A stretch of 64,000 nt of DNA from Muricea muricata (GCA_963855995.1 OY979722.1:5146001-5210000), one strand, 5' to 3'; positions 1 through 40,730 are shown, counted from the stretch's first letter. Program-made: numbers and translations. The notes: generated by a model from the letters alone, not told the origin.

Positions 1-425
1 ATTATATTTTTTTGTGCATTTTAAATTCCCATGGGAATACGGCATGCTTTGTTTCAATGGTGATGCGTCTGTTTATGGTAATTACTGCATAATGCGAATC
101 CTCTTTGATTATTAATATGATAAGTATCTTGGTGCTTTCAGATTTGTTTTGGTAAGCAGGAACAATGAAGTCATTGTTTGTGTACACTAAAGCAAATTAC
201 GAAGGTGGTTTGAGAGCAGCTGCGAGGTGCCATGCAAATGAAGGCGTTTCGGTTAAATAAGTGTGAGAATTACGGCATTAAAAATTGCATGTCATCTACA
301 CTTAAGGATATAAGTTGCCAAAAAAAAAAAACAACTTTAGTGAATCTGTTGAGTTTCAATTGCTTTTTATTTTTGCCTAATTCTCATGCTTATTTGACCC
401 AGCCTTGGACTTTGGTAAGTATCAG

Positions 426-665
426 GGGCCGGTTGTATCAAAGGCGTTTAGCTTAAACGGTGGATAAGTCAAAAATATGAAACACGTTTCCATGTTGTAT
501 AAACAAACCAGCTGAAGTTATTTGACCTGAGAAGAACAATTATATATAAAACTAAATATTTATTCTATTTCAACTCATAATTTCGGTTCCGTACTAGGTG
601 TAAAACTGATTTTTAAATTTCACTTATCCACCGTTTAAGCTAAACGCCTTTGATACAACCGGCCC
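426..665. mobile_element. Inverted-repeat element (Harbinger-like MITE)
   Basis: Perfect terminal inverted repeats of about 44 bp beginning GGGCCGGTTGTATCAAAGGC. Direct repeats CAG (423-425 and 666-668) on both sides fit a 3-bp target site. No coding capacity. Confidence 0.85.
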
Positions 666-666
666 C

Positions 667-3600
667 AGGTTTATATTTACTCCGGAACAGTTAACACAAC
701 GAAAAGCCCATGCCCATTCAGCTAAGGTTTTACCGTTTGAAAATTCAATCAAAAACTCAGTCTAAGTGGGTTTAAGTAGCTAGAGATAACGTAATTTATC
801 TTTTTATTTTGCTTTTTTGTTTATAACGTAATTTATTAGCTAAACGTATGGACTGCGAGGGTGTGCGCCGTGTGTAAGTTGCATGGGGTTAGGTTTATTA
901 AAGGAATTAAAATTTTTGAAAGTATGCTTAAAAACCAAAATCTGTCGTCACTTCTAACAAAACAGTTAAGAGTAGGTTTCAACATCAACTAAATTGATCT
1001 ATACTATTAACTAAGAAAAATGCAAATTAAGTTTTATATTTTGCAAGCAAATTTTAAATAGAATTCTCACCTGTTTTTATGTACGAGCTTTTTCTGTTTA
1101 CGTTTGATCTAAAATATCCAAATAAATTGCATTTAAAATGCATACTTTACCGAAATTTTAACTCTTTTAATTTTCGAAATTGGGTGGCAGTCGGGGTGGT
1201 GGTGGTGCATGCGGGTTTATCAGCTGTGAGTGACTGTGCGATGGTGAGGAAAGTGAAGGTAACGAATGGAATGCAGGAGCTTAGAACTGAGGAAGACAGC
1301 TTAGAACTGAGGCAGGTAGGCAGTTGGTAGGATCAGCGGGGGGCACTTGACATTTTGGCTTTGGGAATCAAATTTGCATGCTAAGTACTTAAGTCACTAA
1401 CGTTTGTTGTTTTAATTTGTTAGGTACGCGCGGCTGCTCTCTAGGGAAGATCAACTTAGCAATTGTATTAGCACTTGCAAAGTTGGTCTTCTCTTTGCCG
1501 GCTACCCCGGCCAGTTCTCCGAGTGCTACTTCCACCGTGAATAAGTAGAAGTACTTGTACTACATGTATAAGTACTTCTACTTAGGTGGAAGTGGCACTT
1601 GGGGAGCTGGCCGGGGTAGGGGGATTTTTTTTATTCAATTTCTCAATTCCCATGGGAATTGAATTTTTAATTAAAAAGGGGTCACAAGTAAATTTTGTAA
1701 ACAATTTATTGAAAAAATTTGTAAAGATTACATACAATTTGAATAACAATAAAAAGAGATTAACTACCACACATTGTACTTATTAAAATAACAACAGAAG
1801 AAAACAGAACATGGCAGAGAGAACAATAACACAAGTGAATGAACAAAGTCCTAAAAAACTTGGGTCTTTTCAACGTAAGTAAATGTTTATACTTCAAAAT
1901 ATATTATAACAATGAAACAACTTGAAGTGATAAATTTTGAGAGTTTTGCAAAGGTTTACCCAGCATATAACGAGTTGTTTCACAATTACAAAGAAAAACA
2001 TGTGGCTCAAAACATGCAACTGATAGAGATGACGAGAAGGCTTAACAAGTCTAAGTAGAAAGGTTTTCAAAAGTTAGTCACATTTTTATAACCATATGTA
2101 ACTACCCTGTCAACTCTCCCAGTGGGAAGAACCGGAGTACCCGGAGAAAACCCACGAGTTTTGGCGGAGCGTTGACCAACGCTTTTTCAAATACAGCCAG
2201 CCTCACAGAAGAAAGGTATTTTTGTCAAAAGAAAAATATCATTTTTAATCAATTGTGCTTTTATAAGTCAGAAAAAATACATGCACGAATTACCAACGAA
2301 TTTTGATGGCTTTGAGACATGTAACGTGGGCACATAATTCTTCCTAAAAATACTTTTTTGTACTCGAAACAACCCTTCAAAACGTCGAAAAACAACGAAG
2401 AAACGATTTTTTTATAAATTCCAAATTGACCAAGCTGTAATGTTCGGAGCCACATTTTTCTTATTGCGTTTCTAACCTGACAATGTGAAATGCACTAAAC
2501 ATTGCTACCTTTATTTTTTTTAACAAAAAATTCAAAAATACATAGAATAAAAACCAAGCATTTTTATAATATTGTGTGTAGCACGACATTTTTCAGAAAC
2601 CAATCTCTTACACTTTTCTTTGCATAACAGTGCATGCGATCTATTTTTCGCAAAAAAATTCAAAGAAAGTCTCAGACATCTCATTTTTCTGGTGGGCACA
2701 AGAACAGAAGCTTTTTGTTCAAATTGTGATAATTTATTTGAGATAACTTTGGGCAAAATTCTATTTTTCATTGAAAACAGCCGAAAAATCAATGCTTTAG
2801 CTTTGCCCAGCAACTAATGAAGTCACTCGATAGTGAAGTTGCTTTATATACAATTGATAGTTTCAGTGTTAAAGAGACCAAAATAAAAGTAGAAATACAT
2901 AACTTAGATTGATCTTGGATTGAAAAGTAAAAAATTTATTCGAAGAATCAATTTAAATTTAGTCTTTTTGGAAGGTACCATTGTCAGGTTAGGAACATAT
3001 CTCTTTGAAGTATAAATTCATCTTTACTTACTTGTTGAAAAGACTATATTCAAGAGCCATGTAAACCTGTTTTCTTATATTATTATTACCACGCAAGTAT
3101 TACAAAGTGGAATATTTGAAATGTAAACTTGAACTGAAGCAAAGGAAATGCACATACAAATTCAGAAATATTTCAATTGCCAAAATACAAATTCACCACA
3201 ATCAAACAATATAAAAAGTTCCAGTAGGCAATATGTTGTAATTTTAATTAAGAAACTTATAAAGTAATAAATCATACAGGAAACACAAAAGAAATCATTT
3301 TCTCATCTTACAGAATCGGTATTTTCAAAATCACTTTGCTATAGATCTGATGTATAAAATTGACGAGTTTCACAAGCCATTTACAACATTCGCATCTGTG
3401 TATGTCAGATATCTCGCCTTCAGCTTGGGTTTGTATATCCGATACAACCCGGTCACTTGTATTGTAAATAGTACAAATCAAAATTGTTATCAAATCAAAG
3501 TCTCAAACTAATTTAAATTATTCTACTCCATATAATGCCAGACAGTTTTACTTTTTCTCAGGAAAGACCTTATGTTCAACAAGGTAAATTTGGCATGTTA

Positions 3601-5190
3601 ATTAAGAAGTCTGTAAAATTTGAAATTGCATAGTATCAACTAAAAGCTTCATGTGACTTAAAACTTTTTCAAGTCGATGTAATACGAAGAACTCTGGTAA
3701 AGTATTTACTGTATCCAGGCATCAATAGAAAACTTTTAAAATTAAAAATTTTAGTTACTTATACTTATTACTGGCCGACATCTGTACTGCTTGTTTATCT
3801 AGAAAATCTGGCATACTGTCAATTTTTTTAGTCCAAGGAAACTTTTTTACTCTTAAATTCTTACATCCGCCACATCTTTTCTTTGCTAATAAAAAGAGCC
3901 CACAGAATTTATTTGGCAAGTTGTGGTTTTCTTTTTCATTTAAGATATGTAATTAATTGATAAAGTTAAAGAACAACTGCATCAGTTCATCTCAATTCCA
4001 AACAAGTTCCACTTTGTAAACAAAAGACAATATGCTAGCTTATTTTGTCCTTAATAAGTAGTTCATCTTAAAGTTTGAAAGTCAACATTCTAGTACAAAA
4101 TCACAAAGTCTGTATCTAAGATAAATTACCAGTAGTATAAAATATTACAAAGTATTTTTTTAACTTTAAAGGGTCCAATATAACATTGAGAACTATTGTG
4201 ATTTTCAAATGAACTTTCCAAACTTTCAAATGAACACTCAAAGCCAGCTTAAACAAAAGATGATTGAGATAGTAAACCAGGAAATAACATAGGTGTTGTA
4301 ATTTTTTATCAAAAATATGATATAGTGCATATAACAGAAACATTTCAATTAAAAAGTAGAAATATATTTCCTGTGGTTAGTTTTAATTGCTACATATATT
4401 GAAATTTTAGTATAATAATGGATGTTTTTGTTTCTGGCAAAGTCACCTCAATCTCCTTATGTTTAACCAACATTACAAAGTCAAATAATGACAAACACGA
4501 ATGATTAAACACAAATTTATATTTTAATGGGTAAAAATAAATATGTCCAAATTAGTATAATCATGCATATAGGTCTAGTAGGGTACCAATTTTTAGAAAC
4601 AGAATTGTGTTGTTTAGAGGCATAACATATAAAATTGCTAGATTTGATATTTCAGTTTTTTAAGAAAGCCTTTTGTATGTGTTTTCATGAACTCTTGGGC
4701 CATAATTCAATTGATTTGAACCAAATAAGATTCTAACTTTCTTTTAAAACACAGTTCATCATTATTTGACTTTTTCTAAGATTAAAATGCTTCTGGAGCA
4801 CATGAGATTCCACGGTATGTGTACCCACAAAATAATCGTCAAATTAGGTGAGAATGAAACCGTCATGTCCAAAATTATACTGTCCCAAATTGTCCCATAT
4901 TCAATATTGTACATGCAATATTCCAATACCTTTAACAATTTCATTTTTCATAATCTGCCAGTTGTTGAGAGGAGGTTAAGCATTTTGTCGATCTACAAAC
5001 AAATTTCAAAGAATTCTATTGAAGATAGATAACTGAAATGGTAAACAAACTGCAAAAGATAACAATGCAAGTGGTTGTGTAAAAACTAAAGACCACGTAA
5101 TGTCGGCCATTCTGTACAGTGTTTGGATTTGACAGTTTGAATTTTAATTGCCTCAAGAAAAGTCTAAAAGGCATTAAAAACATAACATTC
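667..5190. other. Gene-poor stretch
   Basis: Apart from the hairpin at 1502-1619 and the palindrome CAATTCCCATGGGAATTG at 1644-1661 I see no gene, RNA or clear repeat. Open frames here are short, overlap on both strands and match nothing I know. Base composition is uniformly AT-rich. Confidence 0.6.
1502..1619. repeat. Long imperfect hairpin
   Basis: CTACCCCGGCCAG pairs with CTGGCCGGGGTAG, with further pairing inwards through AAGTAGAAGTACTT and a 13-base loop. The arms are about 52 bp. Confidence 0.75.
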
Positions 5191-5267
5191 CTTGTTCTTT
5201 TTTAACCTCCCAACCTTGCACGACTCCCACATCCTGCTCCGTCTCCTCCTATCCACCTCCCACCCTC

Positions 5268-5774
5268 AAGGCCCTGTCACACGGTGCAATTTTTCTTGCA
5301 CTTGTAACTGCTCCGTCTCCTTCTCTATCCACCTCTTACCCTTAAGGCCCTGTCACACGGTGCACTTTTCCTTGCATTCACCGTAGCAAAAAAGATGGCG
5401 ACATGTCGATTTTACCAGAATGCATTGCAGGTATCAAGAAAGAATACGTGGGAAAAGATGACAAGAAGCAAAGCTACTGGATTGAAATTTTAACACAAGT
5501 GTGAAAATAACCTATTGTCTTCTGTCTGTTCTTTAAAAGACGTTAATTTGCCTTTTTAAACAATTTCAGACTACCATGCACTCTGGTAAAATCGACATTT
5601 GCCATCTTTTTTGCTACAGGGAAAATCTACTCTTAAGTAAATTTGTGACAAATGTTTGGTACGTTAAAAAACCCCAGCAAACTGTGATGGAAACTTGCAT
5701 TTGCCAATTTTACATCTCCCAATAGTAGAATTGCATTTCAAGTTGCAAGAAAAATTGCATTGTGACAGGACCTT
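5268..5774. mobile_element. Inverted-repeat element with duplicated left end
   Basis: Ends AAGGCCCTGTCACACGGTGC (twice, at 5268 and 5344) and GTGACAGGACCTT at the right. Inner inverted repeats GTAGCAAAAAAGATGGC (5384) and GCCATCTTTTTTGCTAC (5602-5619) flank a second palindromic core, so two elements may be nested. Confidence 0.7.
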
Positions 5775-8700
5775 TATTCTCCAGTGTTCCCGCCAACCTG
5801 CTCCCACCATTAGATGGAAAGTCCTTTTTTCACTACATTTTAGTAATTAGGCTACCCCCCTCCTCTCACAAGTCTGTAATCGCCTGACGAAATCAATTGG
5901 TCGACAGTCCAAGGCATGTTTTGTAATCGAAATTCACAAAATTAAAATTAAATTGCCTTTTTTCAATAAATTTGAACCAGAACCAACTCTATACATAGAA
6001 CTGTCTCAGCATACTTTCTTCGACAATCTCAACAATTCAAGACCTCATTCAGTTTCTATAGCGGATTTCATGGTATTATTATCGAACCAACTTCAACTGA
6101 AAACGGTAGCCTTAATCTTACATGCGACCATAGCCATGCTTGGAAAGCACAAACTTACAATACTCGAAAATTGTACTTATTTCCAGCCTGATCTCTCAAA
6201 AATCGATCTCTATGCACAATCTAAGTACTTTGCTACAAATAATGATAGAAAATAAAGCATATTACCTTAAAACAAAGTTAGGATGCATGAAAATTTAGAG
6301 GACTTTCAAGGAGCAAAATCTTCGAGCTAGAGAAAAATTTTGAAAAAATAGTATTCGGAAAATCTTCGAGCAGCGTCGGAAACCGACGAATTCCGAGGAA
6401 CGCCGAAACTACCACTTTGTGTCGACATGCTCCGAGCAAGTTCCTTGTTCCTGATTCAGAAGAAGCTGTATCACAGATCAGATATATACAGATAGGGAAC
6501 TCGCACTCAATAACCTCAATTTTTGTGTCCCCGTGCTCACGTCATTCCACGCGCCACGCAAATTGCTCTGGCAAGTGTCGTTCGTCGTGTTTTCAGTCAA
6601 AAGCATAGGAAAAACGCCGTTCGAAAGTACAAAAATGAATATTTTTGCGAAGTTCCTTCACCGATCTTCATTTTGTATGTATGTAGATATTTCAGTAGAA
6701 TTTGCGTTTGATTCTTGTGTAGAAATTTCTAAATTTCCTTAAAAGTAGGAATAATTAACCAGAAAATGACGGAAACACGCTCTCAAAACTTCACCGCGAC
6801 ACATCGCTGGAATTTGTCGTTTTAAAGCATTTTGCATGAGAATCTTTGCACGTAAAACCTTCTTGCGGTTTAGATGTTCTAGCATGCACGTTTAAATGCG
6901 TGTTTTGTTGACACATTTCACTAGAAATTGAGTTTAAACGCCGTGTTTAGGTCGGCTCACGCGGTTTGTGCCAGCGGTATCACCCATGAGCGCTGCACCG
7001 ACTTCTGACACCGAAAAAAATAATAAAAAAAAAAAAAACAGAAACGGGGCGAATTTAAAACTCCGCCTCGCCTACGGCAGGCGGAGTAATAAGTACCTTG
7101 TTTTCTACTAACTTGTAAATTACCACTACTTCCTATTACAATGTCGTGTGTCTTCTCATTCTTGGGGATTGCTATCGACTTGTGGCTCCTTGTCGTGCAG
7201 GATCGTTCATTCTGGTCTTTTCTTCTTGCGTTCCTTCACATCACATCACCTTTAGAAATGAAATAATTGAATCATTAGATAATGATTGGGAATAATTCAT
7301 AAACTTTAATAGATAGCAATTTTGGACAGAATACGAATAACTGTTTATGCTAATATTCGACAATTATTCCCCGAAGACAAAGTGATTATCTTTCACAACT
7401 CATGCATAAAAGTCGCACGCACTCGCAACCATGCAGTTATCTCTATATATTTTTTCTCGAATGTTTTTTTTTGTTTTTTGAAACAAAATCTAAATAAATT
7501 TCCTAACCATACAATAGAATGCTATGTTCTGGGGGTATCTATTTCATGTTAGGGGACTAAAACAGGCAATGACAGATGTTTCCTCAATTTAGATTACACT
7601 TTTTGATTACGTAAATGACATGAAAACGAAATATAGAAGTAATAAAATGGTAAATGGTTTTCTGTTCAATTTAGCGTCATACATGCGCGCGGGATGTTGA
7701 GATATTGGGGGGGGGGGGGACTTCAGTTAGTGCTGGGATTCGGGCAACATGCCAGGTACGTGGATGACGCTATCCTGCCCAGAAAACTATTTAGTAATTG
7801 TTTGACAAAAAATTATGGTGAAACACAAGCCACCGCCGGCGAATTTAACTTCTCGTGTAGGATTGTTTGATCCTGCACAGTGATGACTATATGGCGCAGT
7901 CGTCAGAGCAGGCGACTGTAGCCTCTGAGATCGTGGGCTCTGTAGTTATAGTATAGTGTAATTGTCATGCTGAATGAACAATTAACGAAAGGCTAACAAT
8001 TATAAGAGGGGTAGTGGGAGAAGGAAGTGTGTGAACAGGATAAATATTGAAGTTCAGTGAAGGAAGGAATACTGCCCTAAAAAGGATAGTCGGGGAAAGA
8101 AGGGGGCAGAGAAGAGGAAGACTGGATTGGAGTAAAGAAATGGGTCATTTAATTTCGAAATTGACCCTGAAGCGCAAAGATCAAGGAATTCAAACTTGTA
8201 ATTCAAATCAAAGGAACTTGAAAGGTCATGTAAACACTTGTTGGGTCAGGGTTCTAACTTCGCCCTAGCTCGGTATCGCTTTTGAATTTGAACTGAAAAG
8301 CTGAGTTTCCATGTTTCCTCTAGAAAATACAGTGTAGCAGTGAACAGAAAAGGTTCACAAGAAAAAGAAAAAAAGAATATATATACATTAATCATCAATA
8401 TAAACTCAAGATTAGTCCCCATATGGTGGGTGTGGTCATACTGGAGAGGAAGGATTTGAAAAAGAGGGGGGTGACTATTGCTTTGATTGCAAGAAATAAT
8501 TTTGATCCTGAAAAAACGTTGAGGAAGGAGGGTTTAATCAACTTTTTCCAAATCACTCGCGGTGAAGGTGTAATAAAGGATTTGTAATGATAATAAGTAT
8601 ATCGTAATATTTAGTTTTCTTACCACTGAATCCTCTTAAAAGTGCAGTTGTCACGTGGTTGTCTCGCAATATCTCATGATTATCTAAAATGCAAACTGCA

Positions 8701-10037
8701 ACATGTAAGATATATAAAAATAGAACCATTCCCAATGGCGGCAAATACTTTAATTTGTTAAATAAAATTAATATAATCGGTTTTAGAGCCAAATGCAATA
8801 TGTAAGTATGTAAGAATAGAATCATTTCAAAAAGCGGCTAATACTTTATTAAATTAAAGAAACTGAGATTTCAACCTGGTAAGCAGACCGAGCTATCTCA
8901 AACAAGACAACATTTAATAACTGAAATACTTATAGAATAGTTAACTTTAAACTGTATGGTAAGTTACTGTAAATACTTACATGTTAAATAAAAAAACCAA
9001 CTATACTAGGGCGATTTTTGCTACATCTTTAGATGACGCCATTTTGATTCTGACTTGATTCGACAACGTCGTGACTCATTTCGGGATTTCTTTTCCATTT
9101 CGTCGTCGTTTCAGCTCAAAATTTCCATCAATGTCTTCCCTGTAATGTCTCGGCCATTTCTATATGATGAATTCACGTTTATCACGTTTCTTTAGACTTT
9201 CTGAGCAGTTTCAAAATCAGTGTTCCTCGGGCAGACATAAAAGTCGAAGTTTCTTCTTCGGTGGCATAAGCAAATGACGTCAGATGCGCTATATCCGCCA
9301 GCAAATACCCGTATGTATAATGTTCAATGATCGTTTTAGGAAGCAGAAAACAAGTTTTTATTGCGCGAACCAATTGCTTTTGCCATTGTTTCTTACTCAT
9401 GTCTTTCTTCTACTTCTTTACTTCTAGTTTACTTGGGTAATTCCAAAAAAAAAAACGCCTGAAGCGACATTGTTGCATTTTTTTATTCGCATACTGATGA
9501 GCAAAGAAAGATCTGTTAGAGCTTCCATTGGCAGACGTCTTCTCTCCGTGGCGGAGAGGCAATCTTAATTGTCTTCGGACTTTCCCACACAGTTTAAATT
9601 TAGTTTTGGGTGGACCAACGTTATTTGGCTATTGTTTTTAAATAATATTAAGGAAATTTCCTTGACTTGAGGGGACAGGCCAGTGGGGCTGGTGTATTGA
9701 AGGCTTCTTCTATTTCTCTTCGTTCAAGAATTCAAGTTGTCTTCCTCGAGAAATAGCGACGAGAAGACTTCCAGACACGACTAAACTGTGCTGTGCCAAA
9801 TACATAGGGTTGACTTCCTCCCAAAGCTTACGGTGCAGAAGCATGTATGCGCCAAGATGTGCAAACACTTTAAAGTCTTTAAAGCAAGTGTCTTCTTTCA
9901 GGAAAGAGTCGAACACGACAACGCTTACTAAATCGAGCCGTGCAGTCGTGTTTTAAGTTGTTTGGCTATGTTTTATAGCAAGTTTTTTGCAAGAAGCCAA
10001 TTCAACGTTTGCGTGCTGCTGTCTCTTTTTACTTTTT
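5775..10037. other. Gene-poor stretch
   Basis: Holds an A-rich tract at about 7010-7038 next to the small inverted repeat CTCCGCCTCGCC...GGCAGGCGGAG, an 11-base G run at 7708, and the possible SINE head at 7885. Minus-strand frames at 9182-9400 and 9710-9916 are open for 70 codons but show no recognisable domain. Confidence 0.5.
7885..7965 (+). other. Possible tRNA-derived SINE head
   Basis: TGGCGCAGTCGTCAGAGCAG resembles a tRNA box A region, with GTAGCCTCTGAGATCGTGGG where an anticodon arm and a degenerate box B would be. No clear 3' tail was found. Confidence 0.3.
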
Positions 10038-10690
10038 GTAGGCCTTTCTTCTTCCTTGATCGAGCTTTATATGCCATTGCGTTCAGTGTCCTTGAAAGGA
10101 GTCATTTATTTATGGCCTCGGGTTTAATTCCCAAACACTGAATGGCGCTCTTCAGCTCTCAAGTAATGAGATAACATTGCAGCAAGATGATGGTACCACG
10201 ATTTCACATCGCAACTATTTTGTCAACACATAATTCACGTCGAAACGAAGGACAAACGCATGGTACATTCTACAAGACTTGGCGCAAAAAGTGCGATTCA
10301 ATTTCTATAATCTAGTAGTTTACGTCTGATATAACGTATAAAATACATGGCTATATACAAGCTGCGAGCGTCAAGCTTTCTCGTTGAGTCGTTGATAGGA
10401 AAGTGTATTCCTGAGTAATAGGTTTGTTTTAAGACAACGACATGCATATAGTTTGCTCTGAAGTTTACTTCTGATAAAACGCAGTATAGTGCCTGGTTAT
10501 ATACAACCTGTGAGCGTCAGCGCCATCTGTAATGCCATCTTTAGCAATGTTATCTTACTACTTGAAAGAGCTGAAGACAGCCATTCAGTGTTTGGGAATC
10601 AAACCCAAGGCCATTAATAAATGACTCCTACATCAAGGACACTGAGCGCAATGACATAAAAGCTTGATCAAAGAAGAAGATAAGCCCACG
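10038..10690. mobile_element. Fold-back element with ~150-bp arms
   Basis: 10038-10180 is repeated inverted at 10535-10690 (for example TTCCCAAACACTGAATGG against CCATTCAGTGTTTGGGAA). The middle also has two direct copies of a segment containing GAGCGTCA (near 10365 and 10513). Confidence 0.8.
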
Positions 10691-10754
10691 GGAATTAAAA
10701 AAAAAAGCAGTTATAGTTATAGTTATACAAACGCAGAATTTGCTTCTTTCAAAG

Positions 10755-11010
10755 ACGTTGCAAAAAATGTCAAAAGTCATGACATGAGACATGTCAAAAG
10801 TCCATTTCAAAGCTTGTCCACATATCAAAAGACTAACTCAGATCTTATCAACATGTCAAAAGTCTGCTCGAAAACTTGTCAACTAGTCAAAATCCTTACC
10901 AACATTTTATAAACATGCCAAATATTTACCTGACACCTTATCAACACATCAAATATCTAATTCAAAGCTGGTCAATATATCAAAAGGCTAGCCAACATTT
11001 TCCCAACAAA
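10755..11010. repeat. 31-bp minisatellite, about eight diverged copies
   Basis: The unit begins ACATGTCAAAAGTC and ends CTTGTCA. Several consecutive units measure exactly 31 bp (from about 10792 to 11007) with many substitutions. Confidence 0.8.
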
Positions 11011-11937
11011 TTATATCGTGGAGACTTCAGGCAGTGTGCTACAGAATAGATTTAATAAATTGATGGATTTAATAGACTGATGTATTGTATACACTTTTAG
11101 TAAAATTTTCTTTACTTGCAAAATAAAACAGCTATTTGTTGGTGGCATTATGGCAAAAGAATCTTGTTTAACATATGTACTATTAAAGTCTTTAATCTAA
11201 ATTAAATTCTAAAAAATGCAATCCTACTAGGACTCTGGACAGAGTGCCTGGCAGGTCACTCAGACATTGATTTTTGGTTATCTTAGTGATTGCATAAGAT
11301 GTGCTAGCAATGTCTTAAAATGCCTTGGAAGGTACCGTAATAATAATTGATTTAAAAAGGAATTAGTTGGACAGAACAGAAATAAGTGAATGTACCCCAC
11401 CCCCAATGAACTCTCTAGTTACAGCCCTGCCTGGCCTTGTGCCCATTTTCGTTTGGCAGGCGGAGTGAACGCCTTAGCAGGCGTCTTGTTGTTTGAGAGA
11501 TCCAAGAGATTTTAAGTAAATTTTGTTGTTTCTCGTTGAAAAAATCATTGTTTCTTGTTAAGAAAAAAGATCATTGTTTCTTGTTGAGGAAAAAGAATAA
11601 GCAACAAATTAAATGGAAAAAATGTATTAAACACTTTTCAAGAAATAATCGCATGGAATGCTTAAAGAGTTTGGCAGTTTTACAAAAATGAAACACTTTT
11701 GTTTGGCTTCAAGTTTCGAGTTCAAGATCAGGAAATCAGAGAAAAGTATAATGGTTAATGTCGACAATATTTTTCACAGAAACAATAATCCTTCGTCCTA
11801 ACTTTAAAAATTGGGTCAAGTCTAGGTTTATTAATTCGATTCTATCACACATATTATCATGTGTTTAAAACGAGGAAAAATAACTTAACCTTTTTATTCT
11901 AATTCCTTAGGGAATGTACTATCTCTTTATTTCTTAA

Positions 11938-12413
11938 AGTGCTTATGAAACGAAATTTTCTCCAACAATTTTCGTATTGCATTGGAAAGATCAGTTAAAA
12001 TCACTGTATAACTTCTTGGTTAGAAATTTTGTAACTGCCTTACTTTTCGAGATATTCAATTTTATTTTATTTGAAAATTACCTAACCAGTGACGTCATAC
12101 TGCATAATGAGCGACTGTTAGATTGCTTATTTTGTAGCATATAATAGTGGAAAATAACTAAAACTACTTAACTTCCAGACCTGGGTATTTAGGTGTTATA
12201 TCTTGAGTACTTTTTAGATTAATTCAGCTTTTTTGAAAAGTGATTATGCGGTATGACGTCACTAGTTATGTAGTTTTCAAATCAAATAAAATTGAATATT
12301 TCGAAAAGTAAGGCAGTTACAAAAATTCTATCAAGGAAGTTATACAGTGATTTTAACTGATCTTTCCAATGCAATACGAAAATTGTTGGAGAAAATTTCG
12401 TTTCATAAGCACT
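11938..12413. mobile_element. TTAA-flanked fold-back MITE (piggyBac-like)
   Basis: Arms of about 175 bp beginning AGTGCTTATGAAACG; both ends are flanked by TTAA (11934-11937, 12414-12417). Target TTAA is the mark of piggyBac-type transposition. No coding capacity. Confidence 0.85.
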
Positions 12414-12435
12414 TTAATTAATTTGATTCTTAATT

Positions 12436-12491
12436 AATTAGTATGCAAATCATACATGGATTTTCATCCATGTATGATTTGCATACTAATT
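12436..12491. repeat. Near-perfect hairpin containing an octamer motif
   Basis: Arms of about 25 bp (TATGCAAATCATACATGGAT and its complement) around a 4-base loop. ATGCAAAT, the POU octamer, is in each arm. Confidence 0.8.
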
Positions 12492-12549
12492 ATCGTGATC
12501 CTTGCCGGTGGGTAGAGATACAACGCGGATACTGATAAAACAATATGGA

Positions 12550-12715
12550 TGATTGGATGGGGGATAAAAAGGGGGAAAGGGGATAAAACGCAGATGGGGG
12601 ATAAACGCAGATGGGGGATAAAACGAGGATGAAACAATGTGGATCGGGGATAAATTGTGGATCGGGGAATGGGGATAAAAGGAGGATGGCGGTTAAAACG
12701 CGGTTGAGAAAATGC
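12550..12715. repeat. GGGGATAAA-rich minisatellite
   Basis: Irregular repeats of GATGGGGGATAAAACGC and relatives, with a strong purine bias on the plus strand. Confidence 0.65.
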
Positions 12716-13350
12716 GGGATCTGTTACACCTGGAACGAGAGAAGCGGGAATCTGTACTATCAAAACGGGAAATTTGTGATTTTATTAGTTAAGTCTTGTA
12801 AGGCTCCCCTTGGCGTTTACCCTCTTGTCTAAAACAGAAAGATTGTAATAAAAGGTGAACGTGGGAATTTCTTAAATGCGACGTTTTGAACGCGAAATAC
12901 CGATGCTTGAATCATGATAGGCTGCCATTTAACTTGAGCATTTAAAATGATTGATCTCTTGATATGCAATACATACGTGTTCTTAGAGATAATTTAATTG
13001 CAAATATTTAGGGTTTTAATTCATGGATATATTTCACTATATTATAACTAAAATTATACACACTATAATATGTCATATTTATTATACGGCTTTGAAGAAT
13101 CCTGATTGGTCGACGTGCGGTCCGTGAAAACCCGTATTCGGTCCGGTCTTTTCCCAGTGTCTTTACTGCGTGCAATATAGACTTATTAATGAAATTAATG
13201 TTTTACTGATATGTTTCAAAACTTTATTTGTAAAAAATAAAGTTTTGTCACGTTCAATTTTTTTGTATTCTTATTAACAAAATCACAATTGACGTCATTT
13301 AAAATGTCACAATTACTCTGAAAATTACTGCGAGCCATATAATAAACAGT

Positions 13351-13458
13351 TTATTGACCTCGCTTGTTCGGTCTGTACCGTGAAATATTGGACTTCGGGT
13401 TTCCCCCGCAAACCTCAGTCCGATATTACACGGTACATAACTCACGCTCGGTCAATAA
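13351..13458. repeat. Fold-back sequence TTATTGACC...GGTCAATAA
   Basis: TTATTGACCTCGCTTGTTCGG pairs imperfectly with the right end; the inner arms TGTACCGTGAAATATTGGAC and GTCCGATATTACACGGTACA are nearly complementary. A related single arm occurs at about 13105-13160. Confidence 0.7.
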
Positions 13459-13763
13459 TCTTTTACTAGTTAATGTAACTATTACAGTCAATTTTAATCA
13501 TAGGAAACAAGTAGAAAAAATAGAGAAAAGATAGTAGAAAAAAAATAAAAAAACCCAGCTGAAAATAATCTTCGAGCGGTGAAAACAATTTTCTATCTTC
13601 GAGTGGCGAAAACAATACAAGTAAATACAGTTTCCACCGCCAGAAGATAAAATTTTTGTCTTTAAACCGTCGTGTAATATTCTGTTATGAATAAAATAGT
13701 CCTATTAAACAATTTAAAAACTCAAGTCAGTAATACAAATTTTTGATCGATAATTGTAAGAGC

Positions 13764-13769
13764 TTTATT
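13764..13769 (-). terminator. Likely SPG7 polyadenylation signal
   Basis: AATAAA on the minus strand about 240 bases after the SPG7 stop codon. It is the first perfect hexamer I see downstream. No other support. Confidence 0.45.
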
Positions 13770-14009
13770 TCACTTATTACATCATATTATTTAAACAACT
13801 CATTAGCTTTACAATTTTTATTTTTTTCGAGAGAAACATGTTGAGCAATGATAATAGACTGTCTACTTAAAATAAGAAGAGACGAGATGGCAGAAACTTC
13901 CACAGAAACGTGGAAAGGATAATCGACAGAAACTTCCAGAGAAACGCGGAAGGGATGGCAGAAAAAATATTTGACATTTACAATGAAATCATACCGATCG
14001 ATAAACTCG

Positions 14010-40730
<26,721 letters not shown>

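Noticed and set aside
2532-2817. Overlapping open frames on both strands (93 and 81 codons)
   Set aside because: No recognisable motif, low-complexity composition, and no splice or start context.
9182-9916. Two minus-strand frames that might be exons of one gene
   Set aside because: No convincing splice sites joining them and no family resemblance.
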